From positions 62,001 through 126,000 of the forward strand of contig NZ_VFAH01000004.1 in NCBI RefSeq assembly GCF_008929045.1: 64,000 nucleotides of DNA. Reading direction: 5' to 3'. The translations under genes and the position numbers were made by a program. Origin of the DNA: Noviherbaspirillum aerium (lineage in GTDB: Bacteria; Pseudomonadota; Gammaproteobacteria; Burkholderiales; Burkholderiaceae_D). Below are positions 36,878 to 45,781 of the stretch, one piece after another. Position 1 is the first letter of the stretch. Every line of letters starts with the position of its first letter. The notes under the pieces were generated by a model. The model did not search any database, was not told the origin of the DNA, and worked only from the letters and a program-made list of their open reading frames with translations.

Positions 36878-37384
36878 TCAAACGGCTTCAGTCGCCTTGT
36901 TCTTTGCCAAGCTCCACATCTGCGGGTTGCTGCCACCCTTCTTGCCGTCGATGCCTTGAACGGTGTACGTCCATTTCACGGACGCGTATTTCAGCGCCAG
37001 TGTTTCGGTCGGCAGCCCTTCTTCCTGGACGGCCGGTGTTACTGATGCAACGATCACATGATTAAGCACGATCTCGAGATACTTGACCTTTTCCTTGCCA
37101 TTGGCGCGCATGAATTCAATGGTTACCTTGTTGAAGGTATCGCCTTGGCTGCAAGCCAGCCAGAGAGAGGGACTGGTGGAATCAATATCTTTAACGAACA
37201 TCATATCGCCGTGTTCGCAGCGTTCCGCAGTGTGGCCGCCCGATGTACTTGAAGTCGCGGACTTCGGCTGGCGAATCAGATGGCTCCATGAATGTGCTTC
37301 GAGCCATTTCTGGTGTCCTTCGTCGCGTGATTCGCCTTCGATTTTCGTGTCGCCACCCTCGAACTTCAGATAAATGTCTTTCAT
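36878..37384 (-). CDS. hcp: Hcp/TssD, type VI tube protein
   Basis: 168 residues, close to the usual Hcp length. It starts MKDIYLKFEGGDTKIEGES, followed by the EAHSWSHLIRQP segment typical of Hcp, FVKDIDSTSPSLWLACSQG and the C-terminal YTVQGIDGKKGG. Hexameric rings stack into the tube and carry effectors. It has its own strong ribosome site (AAAGGAG) and large untranslated flanks (244 bp and 697 bp), consistent with independent high expression. Confidence 0.95.
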   Translation of the reverse strand: MKDIYLKFEGGDTKIEGESRDEGHQKWLEAHSWSHLIRQPKSATSSTSGGHTAERCEHGDMMFVKDIDSTSPSLWLACSQGDTFNKVTIEFMRANGKEKVKYLEIVLNHVIVASVTPAVQEEGLPTETLALKYASVKWTYTVQGIDGKKGGSNPQMWSLAKNKATEAV

Positions 37385-38081
37385 GCTTCATTACTCCTTT
37401 AAAAATGCGCATCAATGCGCGTGAAAAATCCTCTGGCCGACTCTCATGTCATCGGTGTTAACTCAGGTACGTCAACTATGCGGTACGATTTGTCATCAGG
37501 ACGAGTTCGCCCGGCCATCATGAATTTTCATTCAGATGGAATTAAGTGGATTTGCAATACGGCTTAAGACGATGCCGAGTTCTTTGCGAACCAGCATGGT
37601 GGGCAATATGCATTGCCAAACCATTTCGAACACCATCGCATGCGTAACGCTCGAGAGGTAACGCCGTCAACAACGCATCCTTCTACTGGAAGGTTCCAGG
37701 CCGGCTTCTACAGCATCTTCATGCCGACCACAACCCAGTACGGATCTCACCATACGCCATTCGGACTATGCTAGTGGTGCGAGTCAATAAGCTGTTGATC
37801 AAACGGTGGATGAGAATCATGCTGATACTGTGTCAAGAATGTGCGCAGCGATCGACAAAGGCGCGGCATTGCTGTGCTTTCTTCCTTGTCTCGACATGAT
37901 TTCACCACATTATCTTTCAATAAATTTCCAACTCACACCACTAGGTGAGGCATGCCTCCGGTCGAATTTCCTGCTCACGGAATCCCTCTCGAATGCAGAT
38001 GCGCGTGGTAGGGATTCATGCGTCCATGTACCAAGTTTCGAAAAGACGTTGACGGGCGCCTAATTCCCTAACTCACAACAA
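37385..38081. other. Long hcp leader/tssC-hcp gap, no supported gene
   Basis: About 697 bp between tssC and hcp on the same strand. An open frame of 85 codons on the plus strand (GTG 37806 to 38063) has no ribosome site and an unconvincing composition. Just before the hcp ribosome site, the minus strand can form GCGCA-TTGA-TGCGC followed by ATTTTT (37405-37420), a small hairpin. The hcp promoter must lie here, but no site is clear. Confidence 0.5.
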
Positions 38082-39566
38082 CTAGGATTTCGCCGACTGC
38101 GGCAATTCGGCAACCAGTCTCAGGGAAACGCTCAATTCATCAAGCTGGAAATGCGGACTCAGGTAAGTTACTGCCCGATATACGCCTGGGCGCCCCGGAA
38201 CCTCATCCACCTTCACCGAAGCTTCGCGCAACGGATACTGGGCTTTAATTTCCTGGGATGCGGAGTCGTCCATGACGACATATTGTGCAAGCCAGTTATT
38301 GAGAAACTGTTCAACGTTGGAAGCTGCAGCAAAGCTGCCTATCTTGTCGCGCATCATGGACTTCAAATAATGCGCTATCCGGCAGGAGGCAAATATGTAT
38401 TGCATTTGTGCCGACAGAATGGCATTGGCATTCGCCGCATCCGTGTTGTACTTCTTTGCCTTTTGCACCGACTGGGCTCCAAAGAACGCGGCATAGTCGG
38501 TATTCTTGCAATGAACCAGTGGGATGAAGCCAAGGTCGCTCAGCTCTTTTTCCCGGCGATCGGTGATGGCAATTTCCGTCGGACACTTCAGCGCAATCTC
38601 GCCATCATCGGTCTTGAATGTATGGGTAGGCAGATCCTCGACCAAGCCGCCGCCCTCCACCCCTCGAATGGCGGCACACCAGCCGAAATGTTCGAATGCG
38701 TTCGTCAGTCTGGCGGCGAACGCATAGGCGGTGTTCACCCACAAGTACTTGGCATGGTTGCTTCCGTCGACATCCTCAATAAAATTGAAGCCTTCGACTA
38801 CCGTGCCCTCTTTAGGATGGTATGGCATGCGACCGAGGAATCTCGGTACTGTCAGGCCCACATAACGGGAATCCTCCGATTCGCGGAAAGATTTCCATTT
38901 CGTGTATTCGAGCGTATCGAAGACTTTCGCCATATCGCGCGGCTTGCCGAGATCCGCGAATGACTCCAGACCCAGCAATTCCGGCGAGGCGGCCGATATG
39001 AACGGCGCATGCGCCGCGGCGGCGACGTGCGACATCTGGTCCACGAAATAAACATCTTCGGGTTGACGGGTTATCTCGTAGTCGCCTATCAAGGCACCGA
39101 ACGGTGCGCCGCCGAAGGTACCGAACTCTTCCTCGTACACTTTCTTGAACAAGGCACTCTGGTCGAAGTCAATCGCATTATTGAAGTCACGAATCAGGTC
39201 GCGCTTGGTTACATTGAGCAGCTTTATTTTCAACGTTTCGCCGGTTGCGGTATGCTTGCACAGGTAATGCAGTCCACGCCAGGTGCCTTCCATTTTCTGG
39301 AACTCCGGTGCGTGAAGGATCTGACTGAGCTGTTCGGAAATCAGACCATCCAGTTGGGCGACTCGTGCATCGATGGTTGCTGAAAGATTGCTGGAAATGA
39401 TCACGGTGCCTTCCAGCACCTGGCTTACCAGTTCACCGATAAGGTCTTTTGCACGTGCGCGTTCATTATCCGAACGTGCGACCTTGCTCTCGTTGACCAC
39501 CTTGTCCAGCAGGCTTTCTTCCACCACAGCTTCGGTCGCTGTGGATAAGGGAGCTCGCACTTCCAT
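38082..39566 (-). CDS. tssC: TssC/VipB, type VI sheath large subunit
   Basis: 494 residues. It has the TssC features: EGTWRGLHYLCKHT, the FGTFGGAPFGALIGDYE motif, FISAASPELLGLESF and the C-terminal LVAELPQS. With TssB it builds the contractile sheath. Start 39566 is chosen because AAGGAGG is six bases upstream and it lies one base after the tssB stop; the frame is open to 39599 inside tssB. Confidence 0.97.
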   Translation of the reverse strand: MEVRAPLSTATEAVVEESLLDKVVNESKVARSDNERARAKDLIGELVSQVLEGTVIISSNLSATIDARVAQLDGLISEQLSQILHAPEFQKMEGTWRGLHYLCKHTATGETLKIKLLNVTKRDLIRDFNNAIDFDQSALFKKVYEEEFGTFGGAPFGALIGDYEITRQPEDVYFVDQMSHVAAAAHAPFISAASPELLGLESFADLGKPRDMAKVFDTLEYTKWKSFRESEDSRYVGLTVPRFLGRMPYHPKEGTVVEGFNFIEDVDGSNHAKYLWVNTAYAFAARLTNAFEHFGWCAAIRGVEGGGLVEDLPTHTFKTDDGEIALKCPTEIAITDRREKELSDLGFIPLVHCKNTDYAAFFGAQSVQKAKKYNTDAANANAILSAQMQYIFASCRIAHYLKSMMRDKIGSFAAASNVEQFLNNWLAQYVVMDDSASQEIKAQYPLREASVKVDEVPGRPGVYRAVTYLSPHFQLDELSVSLRLVAELPQSAKS

Positions 39567-39567
39567 T

Positions 39568-40077
39568 TCAGTCCTCCTTGTTCCGTGTTTCCTGACCAAG
39601 CCGCTGCAAGCTTTCGGTATTCGCCAACACTTCGCTCAGCACATCTTCAAGCTTGTCATTACCGGCGAGCTTGTTTCGGAGGTCGGAAAGTTTGCTGCGC
39701 GCTTCCAGCAACTTGCGCAGAGGCTCGACCTGCTGCACGACAGCTTCGGGACGAAAGTCCTCTATCGAACGGAACTTCAGATCGACACCGAACTGACCGC
39801 CTTGTTCGCTCAGAGTATTCTCTACACGAAACACGGCACGCGGCTCTATGCCCTTCATGACATCGTCAAAGTTGTCGACGTCAACATTGACGAATTTGCG
39901 ATCCTTCAGTTTTGGCAACGCATTTTCCGAACTTCCGGAAAAATCGCCCATCACGCCCACCACAAAAGGAATTTCCTTCTGCTCGATCGCATCTCCGATT
40001 TCCACGTCATAAGTAAGATGGACGCGAGGAGGACGAATCCGCTGCAATTTTTTCTGTACGCTTTCCTTCTTTGACAT
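39568..40077 (-). CDS. tssB: TssB/VipA, type VI sheath small subunit
   Basis: 169 residues. The sequence SVQKKLQRIRPPRVHLTYDVE followed by PFVVGVMGDFSG is the TssB signature (written here as two parts of one segment). Start 40077 has AAGGA seven bases upstream; an in-frame ATG at 40113 does not. It is 42 bp downstream of the lipoprotein gene and almost touches tssC. Confidence 0.96.
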   Translation of the reverse strand: MSKKESVQKKLQRIRPPRVHLTYDVEIGDAIEQKEIPFVVGVMGDFSGSSENALPKLKDRKFVNVDVDNFDDVMKGIEPRAVFRVENTLSEQGGQFGVDLKFRSIEDFRPEAVVQQVEPLRKLLEARSKLSDLRNKLAGNDKLEDVLSEVLANTESLQRLGQETRNKED

Positions 40078-40119
40078 AAGCGTTTCCTTGTATTCTGTGT
40101 CGGTAAAAATCAAGACCTG

Positions 40120-40779
40120 TTACTTAAGGGACTTGAAGGGATCGTTCGGCGCGGCTGCGGCATCCCGAGTATTCGGAACGACAGGGCCTCCGCTGGACTC
40201 CTTGGGGACTGCCGTCGGACGAGCAGGCTTCGCCTTCGGTCGGTTTGCCGCAGGAGGAGTTACACGGACTTCTGTCGACGGCAGGGGGACAAGTGTCTTC
40301 TCACCGATCGCCGTTCGCAGAGAATTCGTTAAATTTTCCGCCTCCGCCCGCGCATTGGCACCGACGCCAGCTGTCGGCCGCAAGCCTGCAACCGCCCCCG
40401 CGGCAACCCTGAGCCCGCTGACCACAAGCAAGCTTTTCGCCTCCTGGCTCGAGGCATCACGCTGCAGTGCCTCATTGGCCGCAAGGATGGTCGATGGATA
40501 GTTGCCGGCATCAAACCAGATGTTGGCAATTTTCAGCCATGGAACGGCACTGGTCGGATAACTGCGCGCCCCCTGAGTCAGCAGTACAACCGCATGCTCC
40601 TTGTTGCCCTTGGCGAGTTCTGCCTCAGCTTCGCGCGTGACGGTCTCGAGGCTTGCCGCTGCCCTGGGACTTTCCGTTGTTTGCGTGGCACAGCCGCCAA
40701 GCAGCGCAGACGCCGCTAAAAGACAGGCCAGTCCCGAGCGGACTCCGATTCGTAGTGCCAAATGGCGCGGTTGGTACAT
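40120..40779 (-). CDS. TPR-like lipoprotein leading the tssBC unit
   Basis: 219 residues. An N-terminal signal with lipobox LLGGC (Cys30) indicates an outer- or inner-membrane lipoprotein. Residues about 45-125 form a short tetratricopeptide-like region (AEAELAKGNKEHAVVLLTQG, then SAVPWLKIANIWFDAGN). The C-terminal 80 residues are Pro/Ala-rich and probably disordered. Start 40779 has GGAG upstream. Similar lipoproteins accompany tssB in some Burkholderiales clusters; I do not know a proven role. It could be an accessory of the membrane complex. Confidence 0.75.
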   Translation of the reverse strand: MYQPRHLALRIGVRSGLACLLAASALLGGCATQTTESPRAAASLETVTREAEAELAKGNKEHAVVLLTQGARSYPTSAVPWLKIANIWFDAGNYPSTILAANEALQRDASSQEAKSLLVVSGLRVAAGAVAGLRPTAGVGANARAEAENLTNSLRTAIGEKTLVPLPSTEVRVTPPAANRPKAKPARPTAVPKESSGGPVVPNTRDAAAAPNDPFKSLK

Positions 40780-41096
40780 CCCTGATCTCCATTGAAAAAC
40801 TAACTGATGACTCCACTCGTCCCGGTCATGTCGTGAACCATTGAAGGATGCATGCCCCGCAACGAATGACCGGCGCGCCTCGCACTTCGGGCACACCTTA
40901 CAAAGGGCAATCGCATCTGCATTTCGAGTTACCGCAGGCGCCAAAACGCTCGTTGCAATTAAACAATGTTGCAATTTCCGTTAGCACATTGATAACGTCT
41001 CAGATATACTAACCGAAACATTGATTTAATGACAATTATTTTTTGATACGTTTGGAAATCGTCCAACGAAATTTGTGGATGCTCGAATATTCAACA
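40780..41096. promoter_or_regulatory. Divergent control region of the tssB and tssJ units
   Basis: About 317 bp between divergent T6SS units, strongly AT-rich between 40930 and 41045. GTTGCAATT occurs at 40952-40960 and 40968-40976, 16 bp apart. The core TTGCAATT is also in the 13-bp repeats at 21640 and 22580. This is a candidate shared operator or AT-rich silencer site. Confidence 0.5.
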
Positions 41097-41774
41097 ATGC
41101 ACAAGCCTCCGTCTTTACGTCTCAGTCCTTATTGCGTTCACACTGGCTCTTCAAAAGCAGGATGCCGTTCACCAGGCAGATTGATCGTGCAATTGCTGCT
41201 TGCGCTGTTTTGCGCCTTGGTACAGTCCGGCTGCGTTAGCACGGCCAATGGAAATACAAAGCCGGGAGCCGATACGCTCCTGGGAAGCCTTGCCGAACTG
41301 CTCGGCAATAAACAGAAGGCGGAGCAACTCCGCATGGCGGAAATTCGCCTCGAAGCCTCAAAGGATGCGAATGCGGATGAACATGGCAATGGCCTTGCAA
41401 CCGTTTTGCGCGTCTACCAGTTGCGCAATGCCGTCGGCTTCCTCTCGATACCTCATGGCGTCCTTCTTGATGCGCAAAGCGAACGCAACATGCTGGGCAA
41501 TTCCATGATTGAAGCGAGAGAGATCACTTTGCTGCCGGGACAATCGCTTCGTTTCACGGAAAGCCTCACCGAAGATGCAAGCCATCTCGGATTCGTTGCT
41601 CTCTTTCGCAAGCGGTCCGGGCAACGGTGGCGGTTGGCATTTACTTCGGCTGACGCAGCTCGATCCGGTATTGTCATCGGCGTGCATGCCTGTGCCATGA
41701 CTGCCACCGGGGCCACGCCACTGACCACCAGCACGGAAGATGCGCTGCTGCTGAGCGCGGCGCCCTGCAGATGA
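41097..41774 (+). CDS. tssJ: TssJ, type VI outer-membrane lipoprotein
   Basis: 225 residues from ATG 41097; ATG 41079 and TTG 41043 are alternatives and no ribosome site decides. The signal helix LIVQLLLALFCALVQSGC ends in a lipobox. The mature part is a TssJ beta-sandwich with LRVYQLRNAVGFLSIPHG and the later REITLLPGQSLRF and LGFVALFRK motifs. TssJ binds the periplasmic end of TssM. The pre-lipobox part is unusually long. It is 36 bp upstream of tssK. Confidence 0.9.
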   Translation: MHKPPSLRLSPYCVHTGSSKAGCRSPGRLIVQLLLALFCALVQSGCVSTANGNTKPGADTLLGSLAELLGNKQKAEQLRMAEIRLEASKDANADEHGNGLATVLRVYQLRNAVGFLSIPHGVLLDAQSERNMLGNSMIEAREITLLPGQSLRFTESLTEDASHLGFVALFRKRSGQRWRLAFTSADAARSGIVIGVHACAMTATGATPLTTSTEDALLLSAAPCR

Positions 41775-41810
41775 TCCCATCACCTCCATCACGCAACCAC
41801 TTTCAAGACA

Positions 41811-43160
41811 ATGAGCAGTTCACCAAAAATTCTTTGGGGCGAAGGCCTCTTTCTCAGGCCACAGCATTTCCAATGCCAGGATCTCTATCATGAGGGCCGG
41901 CTCGCCGAACTCGGACGAGCCGTTCACCCTTATCTCTGGGGACTGCAGGAAATCGCTCTGGACACCGCCGCGCTGGCATTGGGAATCCTGCGCATCACCA
42001 AGCTCAGGATGGTGCTGCCCGACGGCGAGTTTATTCATGCCCCCGACGTGGATGAATTGCCGGCCGAAGTCGACCTCCGCCAGTTCGACGATATGGGGAA
42101 CGGCATCGTTTTTCATATCGGCTTGGCTCATTTGCGCGAGCATGGTCCCAATTTTTCATCGGAGCCGAGGACGGATGCGCAGGCGCTCCGGTTTTACCAG
42201 CATGATCATGTGGTAGTCGATCGCTATACCAGCGCGATCGAAGCCGATATCACTGTCCTGAAAAAGAAGCTGCGGCTGCTGAGTGATCGTGATAACCGCG
42301 AGCGCTATGTTGGCGTGCCATTGCTTCGGATACGCCCGCGCCCATCCGGCGGATTCGAACTCGACGAAGCCTTCATGGCTCCATCACTTTCAATACAGGC
42401 ATCCACGCCGCTCTTCCGCATCCTGCGCCGGCTGCTTGACATGCTCCAGGCGAAGGCGCAGGCATTGTACGGATATCACCGCGAGCCGTCGCGGAACGTG
42501 GTTGAATTCCGCTCCGGCGACATTGCCTCATTCTGGCTGCTCCATACCGTCAATGCGGCGGGGGCGTCACTACAGCATTTGCTGCAGCACCCGGGCTTGC
42601 ATCCCGAACGACTGTTTCAGGAATTGCTGGGACTTGCCGGGCAACTGATGACGTTTTCCAAGGCATATGGCCTGCCGGACCTGCCCAGTTACCGGCATGA
42701 TGCGCCCGGACCCGCCTTCCACCGGGTGGATCACATCATTCGTGAACTGCTGGAGACGGTCATCTCGTCCCGTTACTTCCTGATTCCGCTGACGGAGGTC
42801 AAGGCATCCTTCCATCTGGGTCGCGTCGATTCGGAAAAAATCACCAGCAATGCCGCGTACTATCTCTCGGTTTCCGCGGACATGCCGCCTGCGGAAATCG
42901 TCGAATCCGTTCCCCAGCGCGTCAAGCTGGGCGCTCCGGACGATGTGGAAAAAATGGTGTCGTCGGCAATGCCGGGTATCCGCCTGATGGCCGCGCCCCA
43001 GGTTCCGGCGCCCATCCCGGTACGGCCTGGCTGCTATTACTTTTCAATCGATCCTCATGGAGCCTTGTATGAGCGCATGCTTGCCTCGAACACCATCATG
43101 ATTTATGTGCCCTCCGGTTTCCGCGCGCTCAAGCTGGAATTGTTCGCCGTTACCCAATAA
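41811..43160 (+). CDS. tssK: TssK, type VI baseplate-to-membrane connector
   Basis: 449 residues, typical. It starts with KILWGEGLFLRPQHFQCQD, the TssK signature, and includes TPLFRILRRLLDML and the C-terminal YFSIDPHGALYERMLA region with a terminal KLELFAV. TssK trimers link the TssEFG wedges to TssM/TssL. It lies between tssJ (36 bp) and tssL (19 bp). Confidence 0.97.
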   Translation: MSSSPKILWGEGLFLRPQHFQCQDLYHEGRLAELGRAVHPYLWGLQEIALDTAALALGILRITKLRMVLPDGEFIHAPDVDELPAEVDLRQFDDMGNGIVFHIGLAHLREHGPNFSSEPRTDAQALRFYQHDHVVVDRYTSAIEADITVLKKKLRLLSDRDNRERYVGVPLLRIRPRPSGGFELDEAFMAPSLSIQASTPLFRILRRLLDMLQAKAQALYGYHREPSRNVVEFRSGDIASFWLLHTVNAAGASLQHLLQHPGLHPERLFQELLGLAGQLMTFSKAYGLPDLPSYRHDAPGPAFHRVDHIIRELLETVISSRYFLIPLTEVKASFHLGRVDSEKITSNAAYYLSVSADMPPAEIVESVPQRVKLGAPDDVEKMVSSAMPGIRLMAAPQVPAPIPVRPGCYYFSIDPHGALYERMLASNTIMIYVPSGFRALKLELFAVTQ

Positions 43161-43179
43161 CTCTCAAAGTGAAAAGACC

Positions 43180-43953
43180 ATGCAAAAGGATGTCGCCATC
43201 CCATCCCTCTACGGGAATACCATCGCCGACTATCGCGAACCGCCCGGCGCGCCGCGAACGCTTGTCGACTTGCTGCATGACGGCTTTTATCTCCTTCTGC
43301 TGCTGAAGAACAGATATTTCCCCGGCGATGCGGCCTCGTTTTCGACCGATGTCGAGCTGCTGCTCGACCGCTTCGAGCAGGATGCCCGCCAACTGGACGT
43401 CTCTGCCGACGATGTCTATGCCGCCAAGTATGCATTTTGCGCGGCAATTGACGAAGCCGTGCTCGGCGCTGACATGGCGATTCGGGATGAATGGGAGCGC
43501 TCTCCCTTGCAGTTGAAACTGTTCGGCGATCAACTGGCGGGCGAACAGTTTTTCAAGGAACTTGACGAGGTACGCCGGCGCGGCACGTCCAGCGTGCAGA
43601 CGCTCGAAGTCTTTTACATGTGCTTGCTGACCGGGTATCAGGGCAAATACACCCTGGAAAGCAAAGAAAAACTTGATTACCTGATTGCCACGCTGGACAA
43701 GGAAATCGCCCATCTCAAGGGAAAACGCGCGGTATTCGCCCCTTTCTGGCGAGCTCCCGACAGCGTCGCACACCTAATCAAGGCGGAAATACCGATGTGG
43801 GTCATTGCGGCGGGATTTGCCTGCGCGGGCATGGTCGGCTATGCAGGATTGAACTGGGCGCTGGCAGCGCAGGTGAACGGCACATTGGGCAAGTACTACG
43901 ACCTTGTCAAGCTTGCGCCGAAGCTGGCGCATATCATCATCAGCTTGCCGTAG
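43180..43953 (+). CDS. tssL: TssL/DotU, type VI inner-membrane protein
   Basis: 257 residues. The cytoplasmic DotU domain (about 25-195) contains YAAKYAFCAAIDEAVL, LQLKLFGDQLAGEQFFKEL and EVFYMCLLTGYQGKY. One C-terminal helix follows (about 207-230), then a short tail of about 25 residues. There is no OmpA peptidoglycan-binding extension, so wall anchoring probably relies on the separate OmpA-domain protein at 28108. It ends the tssJKL unit. Confidence 0.95.
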   Translation: MQKDVAIPSLYGNTIADYREPPGAPRTLVDLLHDGFYLLLLLKNRYFPGDAASFSTDVELLLDRFEQDARQLDVSADDVYAAKYAFCAAIDEAVLGADMAIRDEWERSPLQLKLFGDQLAGEQFFKELDEVRRRGTSSVQTLEVFYMCLLTGYQGKYTLESKEKLDYLIATLDKEIAHLKGKRAVFAPFWRAPDSVAHLIKAEIPMWVIAAGFACAGMVGYAGLNWALAAQVNGTLGKYYDLVKLAPKLAHIIISLP

Positions 43954-44157
43954 GTCCGATGAATCAGGGGCCATCGATCAGACGTCGTTGCAAGTGCAGC
44001 TGAGCGTGCAGCATTTCACCGCTCCGGCGCAAAATGCTGCAAGTTCAATACGGTCCGATGAACGGATATTCTTCCACACCATTTGGCGCCTTCACAGGCT
44101 GGAGCCTTCGTCGATTGCAACGCAAGCAAACGGCCCCCCCCAACACTTCTCCATCAT

Positions 44158-44844
44158 CTATTGCAGCTTGCCCAACTTCCTTAACCGAAATGTCAAACCC
44201 TCGGCAATGTCCTTGAATTCGTATTTGTTGGCGAAATCAATGGCACTCATGCCCAAGTCATTCTTGAGGCTCGCATCTGCTCCTTCATCAAGAAGAAGCT
44301 TGACGGTCAGGATATGTCCGGCCCGCGCCGCCATCATGATAGGTGTTGTCTTGTTTGGCGATTCGGCATCGATATAAGCCGATTTATCCAGCAGCAGCTT
44401 GACGATATCGTTATTGCCAACGAAAGCGGCGTAATGCAAAGGCGTCCAGCCGGGTTTGTTGACTTCCGCGCCGCGTTCGATCAAGCCCTCCACCGCACGG
44501 AGATTTCCCTTGAGCGCGGCAATCATTAATGCATTGTCGCCGTTGAATGCCTTGACTTCGAAGTCAATCTGCTTGGACTGCAGCAAGACGTCCAGTACAG
44601 CTGTCGAATTCTCCCGCAGCGCGATCATCAGCCCCGTTTCGCCGCGCTCGGGTTCGATCAGGTTGGGATCGAGACCGCGAGCAAGCAGAGAGGCAACCGT
44701 CTTTGCGTCATCCAATTTGACTGCCCGGAAGAAGTCATCATAAGCGCCGGCACTTGCCCTCCTCGCAATACCGACACCAAGTATGCCTGCGCCTACCGCC
44801 GCGAGGATGCTGCGCCTCATATCCGAGATGCCGGCTCTGATCAT
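44158..44844 (-). CDS. Periplasmic ankyrin-repeat protein
   Basis: 228 residues. The N-terminus (MRRSILAAVGAGILGVG) is a signal peptide with twin arginines but no full Tat motif. Five or six ankyrin repeats follow from about residue 35 (for example GWTPLHYAAFVGNNDIVKLL and TPIMMAARAGHILTVKLLLD). Start 44844 has AGGAG six bases upstream. The gene belongs with tatD, pilZ and holB (26-bp gap to tatD), not with the T6SS, as in related Burkholderiales. Partner unknown. Confidence 0.88.
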   Translation of the reverse strand: MIRAGISDMRRSILAAVGAGILGVGIARRASAGAYDDFFRAVKLDDAKTVASLLARGLDPNLIEPERGETGLMIALRENSTAVLDVLLQSKQIDFEVKAFNGDNALMIAALKGNLRAVEGLIERGAEVNKPGWTPLHYAAFVGNNDIVKLLLDKSAYIDAESPNKTTPIMMAARAGHILTVKLLLDEGADASLKNDLGMSAIDFANKYEFKDIAEGLTFRLRKLGKLQ

Positions 44845-44870
44845 CGTTACTCCTCTCCTCTTCTGCCACA

Positions 44871-45650
44871 TCAGCGTACTATCCTGAAAAGACTGAAAAA
44901 ATTGTCCGTGGTTTGCTGCGCGACACGTTCCAGCGGCTCCTCTTTCAGTCGCGCCAGGAATTCCGCGACATGGCAGACCAGACCGGGTTCGTTCATTTTT
45001 CCGCGGTGCGGCACCGGTGCAAGATACGGCGAGTCGGTTTCGATCAGCATGCGCTCCAGCGGTACGGCAAGCGCGACTGCCTGCAATTCCTTTGCACTCT
45101 TGAAAGTGACGATTCCGGAAAACGAGATATAAAATCCCATCGCCATCGCCGCCTGCGCGACTTCCAGGGATTCGGTGAAACAGTGCATGACACCGCCGGC
45201 GCCACCGGCGTTCGTGCCCGCGCCTTCTTCCTGCATGATGCGGATCGTATCCTCGGCCGCTGCCCTGGTGTGGATGATCAGGGGTTTCCCGGTGACGCGC
45301 GATGCGCGGATATGGGCGCGGAAGCGTTCGCGCTGCCATTCGAGGTCACCCTGAAGGCGGTAATAGTCGAGCCCCGTTTCTCCGATGGCGACGATTTTCG
45401 GATGGTCGGCAAGACGCACGAGTTCATCCACGCTAGGCTCGGGGGTTTCCTCATAGTCCGGGTGCACGCCGACTGATGCGAAAACATTCGCATGCTGCTC
45501 CGCAAGCGCGAGCACCTGGGGGAAATCAGGAAGGTCAACCGACACGCACAGGGCATGGGTAACCCGATTGTCGGCCATCTTGCTGAAGATGTCGGGCAGT
45601 CGGGCGGCGAGTTCCGGAAAATTGATATGGCAATGGGAATCGATATACAT
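44871..45650 (-). CDS. tatD: TatD-family metal-dependent DNase
   Basis: 259 residues, standard for the YcfH/TatD family. Metal ligands are visible: DSHCHINF, GETGLDYYR, PLIIHTRAA, VMHCFTES and ETDSPYLAP. These enzymes are Mg-dependent 3'-5' exonucleases or deoxyribonucleases. The gene follows the GNAT gene in the minus-strand holB-tmk block. The more specific member (YcfH) is suggested by its proximity to holB and tmk. Confidence 0.92.
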   Translation of the reverse strand: MYIDSHCHINFPELAARLPDIFSKMADNRVTHALCVSVDLPDFPQVLALAEQHANVFASVGVHPDYEETPEPSVDELVRLADHPKIVAIGETGLDYYRLQGDLEWQRERFRAHIRASRVTGKPLIIHTRAAAEDTIRIMQEEGAGTNAGGAGGVMHCFTESLEVAQAAMAMGFYISFSGIVTFKSAKELQAVALAVPLERMLIETDSPYLAPVPHRGKMNEPGLVCHVAEFLARLKEEPLERVAQQTTDNFFSLFRIVR

Positions 45651-45781
45651 GGCGCGTATTTTACGCTGTCATGCGGTGACGCACCCGCCGCCGCCCGCTC
45701 CTTTTGCGGGAACGCTGCATGTGAAAAACCGCAACAGTGCGATGCACCCGTTTGCCTGCCCGAATTTACTGGGCGCAACAG

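Noticed and set aside
37600-37640. Possible sigma-54 promoter for hcp (TGGCAATGCATATTGC on the minus strand)
   Set aside because: The GG and GC dinucleotides are 11 rather than 10 bases apart and the -24 element is poor.
37806-38063. 85-codon plus-strand frame between hcp and tssC
   Set aside because: GTG start without ribosome site and no recognisable protein features.
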